Of a stretch of 64,000 bases of DNA, positions 42,801 through 54,300 are shown in pieces. A program made the translations under genes and the position numbers. Positions within the stretch are counted from its first letter, which is position 1. Every line of letters starts with the position of its first letter. The notes beneath the pieces are model-generated. The model was not told the DNA's origin, ran no database searches, and saw nothing but the letters and a program-made list of their open reading frames with translations. Source of the DNA: Syngnathus acus (lineage: Eukaryota; Chordata; Actinopteri; Syngnathiformes; Syngnathidae); the NCBI RefSeq assembly GCF_901709675.1, contig NC_051107.1, positions 152,001 to 216,000 of the forward strand, given 5' to 3'.

Positions 42801-45800
42801 GGACCTCAGCATCGCGTCTCTGCTTTTTGCAGACGACGTTGTGCTGTTGGCTTCTTCAGGCCGTGATCTCCAGCTCTCACTGGAGCGGTTCGCAGCCGAG
42901 TGTGAAGCGGTCGGGATGAGGGTCAGCACCTCCAAATCCGAGTCCATGGTCCTCGATCGGAAAAGGGTGGAATGCCCTCTCCGGATCGGGGATGAGATCC
43001 TGCCCCAAGTGGAGGAGTTTAAGTATCTTGGGGTCTTGTTCACGAGTGAGGGGAGGATGGAGCGCGAGATCGACAGGCGGATCGGTGCAGCGTCGGCAGT
43101 AATGCGGACTCTGTACCGGTCCGTCGTGGTAAAGAGAGAGCTGAGCCAAAAGGCAAAGCTCTCAATTTACCGGTCGATTTACGCTCCTACCCTCACCTAT
43201 GGTCACGAGCTATGGGTCGTGACCGAAAGAACGAGATCCCGGATACAAGCGGCCGAAATGAGTTTTCTCCGCAGGATGTCCGGGCTCTCCCTTAGAGATA
43301 GGGTGAGGAGTTCGGTCATCCGGGAGAGACTCGGAGTAGAGTCGCTACTCCTCCACGTTGAGAGGAGCCAGCTGAGGTGGCTCGGGCATCTCATCAGGAT
43401 GCCTCCTGGACGCCTCCCTGGGGAGGTGTTCCGGGCATGTCCCACCGGTAGGAGACCCCGGGGACGACCCAGGACGCGCTGGAGAGACTATGTCTCTCGG
43501 CTGGCCTGGGAACGCCTTGGGATCCCCGGGATGAGCTAGATGAAGTGGCTGGGGAGAGGGAAGTCTGGGAGTCCCTCCTGAAGCTGCTGCCCCCGCGACC
43601 CGACCCCGGATAAGCGGAAGAAGATGGATGGATGGATGGATGGATCATTCTTACTGAGGGGCTAAAAGTATGTGAGGTCATCTCTACAATTTTTGGCTCT
43701 ACTCACCCCTGCAAATGGACAGCGCCTCTGAGCTATAGCACTGTTCAATGAGTTGGTTGCAACTTTCCACCATAGCCTCGTGCTGATTCTTGTCACAAGA
43801 TACACCCAGGAACCAGGCTAGCTGCTCCACCAGTGCTCCCAGATCCTACAAAAAGTAAGAAAAATGACTATGGAAAATGTATGTAACTAATGAAGCCTGA
43901 CTTCATAATGCAATTTTGCAATTAAGGGAAAAATTCTCTTCTGCAGGGTGGACCATCTGTTTTTATTCGGTTAAGAGAGATGAGAAGAATGGCGGAGGTT
44001 TGTGAGAAAGACAGGATGGATGGATGACAAAATGCAACATAATGATTAGAGCTGTCAAAATGAATCGATTAATCGACAAATAACTGATTGTCAATTGTGT
44101 GATATTGTTCACTTATTTGCTTGGTTTTATCACGAAGAGCAAATAAACAACAATAATTGGAGAAAAATGTAATACCGTAATTTTCGGACTATAAGTCGCA
44201 CCGGAGTATAAGTCGCACCAGCCATAAAATGCCCAAAAAAGTGAAAAAAAATACATATATAAGTCGCTCCGGAGTATAAGTCGCATTTTGGGGGGCAATT
44301 TATTCGACAAAATCCTACACCAAGAACAGTCATGAACGAGCAACAACAGGCTAAACGATAGCTATGCTAACGTGACATAAACACAAACTAAGAGCTGAGA
44401 ACGGCCCTGACGTAAAATTCAGAGTTATTCAAAAAACTATTACATAAATAACACGTTAATAAAACCATCTGCGTCACTCCAATTCATTAAATCCATCAAT
44501 CGTCCTTTGTCAACAATGCGTGCGCGCCGCTGACGGCTCTTGCACTTAAAAATATTCCACAGGCCCATATAACGATATATAAATTATATATCAAATAACT
44601 ATTACCGTTTTTTTCCGTGTATAATGCGCCCCCATGTATAATACGCACCCTAACAATGGCATGTTGATGCTGGAAAAAAGCCTGTACCCATGTATAATAC
44701 GCACCCAATTTCTTTTTTTTTTTTTTTTTTTTTTTTTCTTTTTTTTTTTTAAGTCCCAATGATCGTCACACACGCAGGGAGGCAATGGGTCCCATTTTTA
44801 TAGTCTTTGGTATGGTCTTAACTAGGCTGGATGTATTTTTTTTTGTTGGCGTTGATTTCTCCGACTGCCAGTAAAGGCACCACCGCGATCAGATGAAAAG
44901 AGAGGAAAGTGACGTGCGGACATGTGAAAAAGGCGGCTCTACGGAAGAGGATTAGGGCCAGTGAAGAAGAAAAAAACGAGGGGTGACAGAATTCTGACTT
45001 TAAAGTGAAAGAAAGCTGGACGAGTCGATCTTTGTCCTTTATGTAAACAACCGTCGCGCGACCGCGACGTCGCACGCGTCACTCATCCAGCTTACTTTCA
45101 CTTTCGTGGATTGAAGTCGGGCGCCGGCGCTCGGCCGGGTGGCTGTCCAGGGACGGTGGATGGGGCTCGGACAATGCTTTTACGCACGCCCGGGCCTACT
45201 CTACCGAGCTGTCTTTCAGCTCCGTGGATGGAAGTCGAGGGCCGGCGCTCAGCCGGGTGGCTGTCCGAGGACGGTGGATGGGGCTCGGTCATGGCTTTTA
45301 CACACGCCCGGTCCTATCGTATGGAGCTCTCGTCCCCTTCCGTGGCTGGAAGTCCACGCCGCCACACGCCTGTAAGTTTGTTTTGTTAAATAAAGAGCCG
45401 TTTACCAAACCCACGTCTTTCCTTGAACTTTGTTAACGCTACAGCTCAGTGGCCTAGTGGTAGAGTGTCCGCCCTGAGACTGGAGGTTGTGGGTTCAAAC
45501 CCCGGCCGGGTCATACCAAAGACTATAAAAATGGGACCCATTGCCTCCCTGCTTGGCACTCAGCATTAAGGGTTGGGATTGGGGGGTTAGATCACCAAAT
45601 GATTCCCGAGCGCGGCACCGCTGCTGCTCACTGCTCCCCTCTCCCCCAGGGGATGGATCAAAATCACATGAGGATGGGTTAAATGCAGAGGACAAATTTC
45701 ACCACACCCAGATGTGTGTGTGACGATCATTGGGACTTTAACTTTAACTTTAAATATAGTTATATAGTAGATCTGTGGAATAACGACGAGGCTGACGTCA

Positions 45801-48800
45801 GGGCGCACGCGCGGCGATGTTGACAAAGGACGAGGAATTTGATCGATGGATTTAATGAATTAGAGTGCACAGATGGTTTGATAACATTATTGCTTATATA
45901 ATAGTTATTTGATATATAATTTATATATCGTTATATGGGCCTGTGGAATATTTGTAAGTGCAAAAGCCGTCAGCGGCGCGCACGCATTGTTGACAAAGGA
46001 CGATTGATGGATTTAATGAATTGGAGTGACGCAGATGGTTTCGCGCTGCTGTCGTCACTTGAAATTCAAATTACAGTAATCCCTTGCTACATTGCGGTTC
46101 GTTTATTGCGGTTTCTTTTTTTTTTTTTTTGAAATTTTTTGGAAAAAAAAAAACCACATATAAGTCGCTCCTGAGTATAAGTCGCCCCCCCACCCAAACT
46201 ATGAAAAAAACCGCGACTTATAGTCCGAAAATTACGGTACACTTTCATGCAAAATTTTATTTCATCTGATTATTTGATTAATCGATGGCGTAATGCAGGA
46301 GTCGGGAACCTATGGCTCACGAGCCAATATGGCTCTTTTGGCGACGGTAAAAACGTTATTAAAAAGAATACATTAGTACACTCAAAAAATCGTTGGTCTT
46401 AATTAAAATACATGCATTTAATTGTATTTAACCTATCGGTTTTTTTTAAATGGTATGGCTCTCACGGGAAGTTATTTTTTAAAGATGGGTATTTATGGCT
46501 CTGTCCGCCAAAAAGGTTCCCGACCCCTGGCGTAATGGATCGAATAATCGATTTTAAAAATATTCAATAGTGACACCCCGATTAGTGATGGCGGTCAACT
46601 ATTAACGGACTATTTATCACTACAGCTATAACGACATTTAAGTACCGTTTTGCTTCAAACTTGGCTCAGGATTTGCAAGAACGCTGGGTCAGCAACACTG
46701 CGATGAGGAAGCGGGGAAACATGGAAAAGTTAGCATTTCCTGCAGTTAAATTTGCAGATGACTGCCGCTTGTAAAGAAAAATTGGCCTCAAGCTTCAATG
46801 TTTCCACCTTCTTCCCGAATATATTTATTTACCTTATACATGTCCTCATATTTCAAGAAGAGAACATTCGAATCCATACGATGTTCCCAGAATTCTAAAA
46901 CATGTTCAAACCAGGAGCCATATCCAACTGCAGAGAGAGAGAATAAAGAAAGAAAGAAATCATATGTGACTTTGATGGGTCGGAGGACTGAACAATAACC
47001 AGAGCGTTAAATGAAGAGCATCAATGTTCATTTACGCTTGTCATTCATGAAGCGCTGGCAGAACTCCTGGAAGGATCCTCGGTAGCTCATGGTCCTGAGA
47101 GAACGGTGGAACTCAAAGTAGGATACTACCAGGTCTTTGGGGTTACGAGCCATGTATATTATCTGGTGGAAAACCACAGAAGAGGAATATGTGAATTGGT
47201 CTCAGATAATATAAATACATAGTTAACTCCTATGAATTTGCTAAATTCGAGACCCAGATACATGTATTTGCTTTGGTTTTTGTTCAGTTTTTTTAATTAT
47301 TTCTAAAAATCTGTAAAATTGTAGCCAAAAGAGAGACCAGAATTACGTACATATAATATATAATAACAATATATATAATAATATAACTGAATCATTTCAA
47401 ACATCTTCAGAGTCAAAAGTTATTTAATCTTGTATGATTTTTTTAGGCATTGCCCTTGTGAGTACCTCTGATCAGAGGTACAGTATGAGTAGAGGCAAAA
47501 GTTGGGGCCAGGAGTGGTAGAATTGTGACGTGTGAGGCGTTAGTGACACAGATTGAATCCAAAATTTTGGGATTTCTCGGTAAGAATTAAATTTCCTTCT
47601 ACATGATAATGTTTTGACAATGAAATGCAGGTGGATATGTTTTAATGTCCAGCTGCAAACACAAATCTATCTTTGTATTGCATCAGAGCACAATTTAATT
47701 GTCATGCCGTCATGTTTTGTGGGTTATTGTTGTCTTGTCCTGTTTGTCGTATTGTCACTTCCTGTTTTATTTTGATAACTCTCCTCTCGTTTCAGTTTGT
47801 GGGTCCTTCCTCTGTGCGTCAGTCTACTTGTATTCCTTGATCCCAATTGTGTGCACCTGTGTCCTTTATCCTAATTGTCTGCACCTGTGCCCTTACCCTT
47901 CTGTGTGTATTTAGTCAGAGTCTTCCCCTTGTCTTGTGCCAGTGCGTCTTGTCCCGTCCAGAGCACCAGCGGTCGCGTGAGTTAAAGAGAACCTTTAGAG
48001 AACCTAGTTTGTGAGGAAATCTTTGTTGTCAAGCCTAAGCTCTGTGTTTTTCAGTTTTTGTTTTTTGCCACCGTGTATTCCCTCTTTTGAGGCGCTTTTG
48101 TTTTTTTGCTGACTCCAGCCTGTCAGAATAAATTCCTTTTTTGTTGGCACTCTGCATCCGAGTCCTCTCCTTGAGCCAAGTCTGACAGTACGCACTGGCC
48201 AGTCATGGACTCGGCAGAGTCGGAGCAGCTGACAGCCGCAGTACGCACCCAGGCGTCGCGGCTCGCCCAACACCAGGAGCAAGTGGAGGCTCTGGGTCTT
48301 GGAGTCCAAGGGCTCGCAAAGAGCCAGGAAGAATTCCGAGGGGTGGTGGCCGCCCAGGTGGAACTGCTGAGTGAGCAGATGCAGGAAGTTCTCTCGCTTC
48401 TGACCGCGGGATCAGCGGCGACGGCCAGTCCACCAGCTGCCTCCCCTGTGGCCCGTTCTGCTGTCGCTCCCATTGCTGTGGGCGCCAGACTGGCTCCTCC
48501 GGAATGCTACTCCGGAGAACCCGGGCTTAGTAGAGCCTTCATCACCGAGTGTGAAATGCAGTTTGAGCGGTCCTCAGGCGAATTCCCCACGGAACGCTCC
48601 CGGGTGGCCTTTATGGTCTCTTACCTAACGGGAAGGGCCCGGGCGTGGGCGACCGCCGAATGGGCTAGGGATTCTGCCACTTGTCATTCCCTCCCCGCCT
48701 TCATCGAGGCCCAGCGTATGGTGTTCGACCCAATCTCCTCAGACCGAGAGAAGGCTCGTGAGCTATGCCGGCTGACCCAGGGTCGGGAGACTGTCGGGGA

Positions 48801-51343
48801 CTACGCGATCCGCTTCCACACTCTGGCCGCGGAATGCGGGTGGAACTCGACGGCCCTGTATGACGTCTTTCTCAGGGGCCTTTCAGGACCCATACAGGAC
48901 CAGCTCATCCCCCTCGACCTCCCCACAGACCTCGACGCTCTCATCGCGCTGGCTATTCGCACGGACAATCGACTGCAGGAATGGAAGAAGCAGCGCGCAA
49001 GCGGGAACACACCCGCCTTCTCCCCCACATCAGTGGCCGGGTCTTCACCCCTCGAGGCACACCGCCTCACGCCGAACATGGCTCCGCTGCCTTCTGGGAT
49101 CGAACCCATGCAGTTGGGCAGAGCTACGTTGACCGAGGAGGAAAGGCAGCGCCGACGCCAGGAGGGTAGATGCTATTAGTGCGGTGCGCAAGGACATATC
49201 CTCCCCTCCTGTCCGGTGTGGAAAGGCCTGATGGTGATTACCTTTTCTGTTGCCCATCAGAAGGTTCGGGGCCTACCCATCGGCACAATTACCTGCTCAG
49301 GAAAAGACACGAAACTTGGGGTGCTAATAGACACCGGGGCCGATGAGAGTTTGGTCGACTGGGCGTTTGCTCGGAGATTAGGGGTCAAGACTGAACTGCT
49401 AGACACGACAGTGAAAGCCAAGGCGCTCAATGGAAAAGCGCTTTTTGATATTACTCACGTAACCGAACCCGTCTTTCTGTCGTTTGGCAACCATCATGAG
49501 AAAGTAAGATTGCATGTCGTAACCTCCCCCATGAACCCTCTTATCCTCGGGTATCCAGGGCTAAAACGCCACAACCCAACTATAGACTGGGAATCCGGGG
49601 AGATAAGGGGATGGGGACCCCATTGCCAAGTTTCATGTCTCGAATCTAACCCCCCGATTGACCCTAAACGCGGTTCTGACCCTGTCTCTGTTTCTCCTGC
49701 CCTAGACCCAGAAACCCCAGGTCTGACCGGGGTTCCCGTGTGCTATCACCAACTCGCAGAGGTATTCAGTAAAGTAAAAGCTACCTCTCTACCGCCCTAC
49801 CATCCGTATGATTGCGCCATTGAGCTCCTGCCCGGCTCTACCATACCCAAGGGGAGGCTTTATTCCCTTTCGGCACCCGAAAAGCAGGCCCTGACTGATT
49901 ATATTGACACGTCTCTTAAAGCGGGTTTGATTAGACCGTCATCGTCTCCTGTGGGGGCCGGATTCTTTTTCGTGGGCAAGAAAGACGGTACCCTACGCCC
50001 CTGCATAGACTACAGTCCCCTCAATCAGATCACGATTAAGAACCGGTATCCCCTTCCACTCATGTCAACCGTATTTGATCAACTGCAACAAGCTCGGGTG
50101 TTCACCAAGCTAGATTTGCGCAACGCGTACCACCTAGTGCGCATCCGGGAGGGGGATGAATGGAAAACGGGATTTAACACTCCCAGAGGACACTTCGAAT
50201 ACTTAGTAATGCCGTTTGGCCTCACCAATGCACCCGCTGTATTCCAGGCCATGATTATTGATGTACTGAGAGACTTTTTGGATCGTTTTGTTTATGTATA
50301 TTTGGACGACATTCTGATCTATTCACCGGATTTGGAGACCCATGAGTCTCATGTTAAGACAGTATTGCAACGCCTCCTTGATCACCAACTTTATGTCAAA
50401 GCCGAAAAGAGCGAGTTCCATGTCAATACTGTATCTTTCCTTGGCTTCATCATAGCCCCTGGCAAAGTGCAGATAGACCCGGCAAAAGTAAGCGCGGTGA
50501 CTAAATGGCCTACACCTGATAGCCGCAAAAAAGTGCAGCAATTCCTCGGCTTTGCTAACTTTTATAGGCGGTTCATCAGAGGCTTCAGCGCCACAGCGGC
50601 TCCACTGCATGCTCTAACATCCCCTAAGGTTCCGTTCTGTTGGACGGCGAAGGCGGAGGCGGCCTTCCAGGAGCTGAAGAGGCGCTTCAGCTCCGCCCCG
50701 ATCCTCACGCTGCCCGACCCATCCCGCCAGTTTGTGGTGGAGGTCGACGCCTCCAATCGGGGAATCGGCGCCATCTTGTCGCAGAGGGCCCAGACCGACA
50801 ACAAGCTCCATCCGTGCGCGTTCCTGTCCCGACGGCTGACGTCCGCAGAGCAAAATTACGATGTGGGGGATCGAGAGTTGTTGGCGGTCAAACTGGCTCT
50901 GGAAGAATGGAGACACTGGCTGGAGGGAGCACAGCAACCTTTCGTGGTTTGGACTGACCACAAAAATCTACAGTTCATCAAGAAGGCTAAAAGACCGAAT
51001 TCACGCCAGGCTCGTTGATCCCTCTTTTTTAATCGATTCAATTTCACTTTGTCTTACAGACCGGGGGCCAAAAACACCAAACCGACGCACTATCACGCAT
51101 CTACAGTCCGGATCCGGTGGCCACGGAGCCCGAACCCATACTCCCCCCTCATTGTGTGGTGGGAGCAGTTACTTGGCCTATAGAAGGCCTGGTGAAGCAG
51201 GCCAATGGCGACGAACCACCCCCTAGGGCAGGGGTGGCCAACCAGTCAGAGACTAAGAGCCACATTTTTTACTGTGTCATCGCAAAGAGCCACATCATAC
51301 ACATGAGCACACATGAACATTCCCCCCCCCACATACACACACT

Positions 51344-51378
<35 letters not shown>

Positions 51379-54300
51379 GTGCACACTCACACGCACAAAA
51401 CACGCGCGCGCACACACACACACAACCTCTGCTCAGCCAAATTTATTGTGTGACATTATCATGTCACGCACCAACATGATAATGACAAATTGACCTCCTA
51501 CAGTACTAAAACCACAGACCAAAGACCACATTTTCAACAATGAACATTGTGTGCATTGTCTCACACAGACAAACTCTCAGTTCAACAAATTCCACAAACA
51601 AAAACATAATAAGTTTTTTCACTTACTATGCGTGGCGGGACAGACCATTCGTTTTAGTTTGTCGTTTTCAGGAGACAAGATTTCAATAACGTCACTGAGG
51701 CATTTTTTAACAAACTCCACTTCATTGTATGGCTTTTTAGCCCGTGCAATGTTCCAAGCCAGTTGAAACAATGCAAGCGTGACAGTCTCTGAGTGCTTCG
51801 TAATTTTTTTGAAAAACTGTACCTATTTTTCTGCCTGACTTTTCAAAGTGTCCAAACTTGTGCTTGCGAAATTCAGTCCCTTTTGGAAAGTCCTTATCGA
51901 TATTGGCATGAAGTGAGCTGAAGTGGCGCTGAACATTTGAAGCTTTTAAATGCGCTAATGACGTCCGACATATCAGGCAGAATGGCTTGCCATTGCGTTC
52001 AACAAAAAACAACTTTAACTCTGTTAAAAACGTCCTGTGTTCATCCTCATATATTCGTTTAGCTGTGCATTTTTTCCTTGCCATTTTTAGAGCGAAATTG
52101 ACACTCCTCAAATGGGTTTGTCCCTCCTCCTTTGCAGGATTTCACCTCACACGCATGCGCGTTTGACCAAAATACCATATTGAACTCAAGCGAAGTAAAT
52201 ACGCACAAAAAATAAACACAAATGTTGATATGAACGTAAAAGAGCCGCATGGAACCAGCCAAAGAGCCACATGCGGCTCGCGAGCCGCGGGTTGGCCACC
52301 CCTGCCCTAGTGGGTGTCCAGTGAACAGACTGTTTGTTCCCACGAGGCTGCGCCCACAGGTTGTCCATTGGGCCCACACCTCCCGGCTCGCCTGTCATCC
52401 AGGCGTGCGAAGAACCCTGTATGTGGTTCGGCAACGATTCTGGTGGCCATCCATGGGGACAGACGTCAGGGAATACATTGGAGCCTGCTCCGTCTGTGCC
52501 CGAAACAAGAACTCCCACGGCGCCCGTGTGGGTCTGCTGCATCCCCTCCCCATTCCTTCTCTACCGTGGGCCGAGATCTCGGTGGACTTTGTCACAGGGC
52601 TTCCTACGTCTAAGGGTAAAACGACTACACTAACCGTGGTAGACAGATTCTCCAAGATGTCTCACTTCATTGCCCTGCCCAAGTTACCTTCGGCAAAGCG
52701 AACGGTGGAGGTCATGATGGATCAGATTTTTAGAATTCACGGATTACCACGGGATATTGTCTCTGATAGGGGTCCCCAATTTACATATATCCAGGTTTTG
52801 GAAGGAGTTTTGCAAGCTCATAGGGGCTACCGTGAGCCTCACTTCGGGTTATCACCCGGAGGCGAACGGCCAGACGGAGCGCGTAAATCAGCAGCTGGAA
52901 ACCGGCCTCCGCTGCCTAGTGGCCCAAAACCCCTCCTCATGGAGCAAGAACCTCACGTGGGTGGAATACGCCCACAATTCCCTGCCTACCACTGCTACCG
53001 GGATGTCTCCCTTTATGTGCGTGTTTGGTTACCAGCCCCCGGTCTTCCCCGACAGTGAGCTGGAGGTGTCCGTTCCCTCAGCGCACACCTTGGTGCGACG
53101 CTGTGGTCGCATTTGGTCGGCGGCACGGGCCACTCTGGTCCGCCAAGGGGACAGAGTCAAGAGGATGGCTGACCGCAGGCGGCGACCGTCACCCGTCTAC
53201 CGGCAGGGCCAACGGGTCTGGCTGTCCACAAAAGACCTTCCCCTCCAGGTGGAATCCAGAAAGCTGGCACCCCGTTTTGTTGGTCCGTTTCCCATCTCCA
53301 AGGTCGTCAACCCAGCCGCTGTGCGTCTTCGCCTGCCCAGGTCGCTTTCCATTCATCCCACCTTTCATGTTGGGAAGGTCAAACCAGCCAAGGACAGTGG
53401 GATGATGCCAGGCCCCGTGCCGGCTCCGCGAACAGTGGGGGGAGGGCAGGCTTACACTGTCAAGAAGCTATTGGCGGTGTGCAGGTGGGGTCGGGGCTGG
53501 CAGTTCCTGGTGGACTGGGAGGGTTATGGACCAGAGGAGCGGCAATGGGTGCCGCCGAGTTTTATCTTAGACCCTGGACTGTTTACTGACTTTTATGCGG
53601 CTCACCCTGATGCTCCTGGTCCGTCTGGGATCCGGCCCTAGTGGGGGGGGGGGGGGGGGGGGGTATGTCATGCCGTCATGTTTTGTGGGTTATTGTTGTC
53701 TTGTCCTGTTTGTCGTATTGTCACTTCCTGTTTTATTTTGATAACTCTCCTCTCGTTTCAGTTCGTGGATCCTTCCTCTGTGCGTCAGTCTACTTGTATT
53801 CCCTGATCCCAATTGTGTGCACCTGTGTCCTTTATCCTAATTGTCTGCACCTGTGCCCTTACCATTCTGTGTGTATTTAGTCAGAGTCTTCCCCTTGTCT
53901 TGTGCAAGTGCGTCTTGTCCCGTCCAGAGCACCAGCGGTCGCGTGAGGTAAAGAGAACCTTTAGAGAACCTAGTTTGTGAGGAAATCTTTGTTGTCAAGC
54001 CTAAGCTCTGTGTTTTTCAGTTTTTGTTTTTTGCCACCGTGTATTCCCTCTTTTGAGGTGCTTTTGGTTTTTTGCTGACTCCAGCCTGTCAGAATAAATT
54101 CCTTTTTTGTTGGCACTCTGCATCCGAGTCCTCTCCTTGAGCCAAGTCTGACATTAATGAAACCAAAAGATTCCTGGAAACAATACTGAAGGTCCCACAT
54201 TTAAATTTGTTGATTGTTTCATGTTTAGCATGATTTCATTATATTTTATTGTATTGTTTTATAATTGCAATTAATAATTGATTATCATTATTTCTTTATT

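Larger units (their letters stand above)
44173..46239. mobile_element. Foldback-like pogo-family element with long inverted arms
   Basis: Ends TACCGTAATTTTCGGACTAT and ATAGTCCGAAAATTACGGTA are perfect inverted repeats with TA borders. About 44462-44605 and 45900-46040 are long inverted copies of each other (CATCTGCGTCACTCCAATTC versus GAATTGGAGTGACGCAGATG, and on through GCCCATATAACGATATATAA). A second, diverged copy of the right arm lies at 45775-45880. Inside are a second transposon end (44603) and a SINE (45444-45755). It lies in SULT4A1 intron 5. Confidence 0.82.
47700..54153 (+). mobile_element. Chromodomain Gypsy (Tf1/sushi-like) retrotransposon with nested hAT
   Basis: Two 488-bp LTRs (47700-48187, 53666-54153) with about eight differences by eye; 5-bp TSD TTAAT at 47695-47699 and 54154-54158. 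Order: LTR, 17-nt leader, gag, protease, RT, RNase H, [hAT 51229-52304], integrase with C-terminal chromodomain, poly-G tract (53642-53663), LTR. Without the hAT it is about 5.4 kb. It lies in SULT4A1 intron 3, antisense to the gene. Several frame breaks make it inactive. Confidence 0.95.

Noticed and set aside
45444-45530. tRNA gene
   Set aside because: A and B boxes are present but the acceptor stem does not close and the sequence continues into a SINE body.
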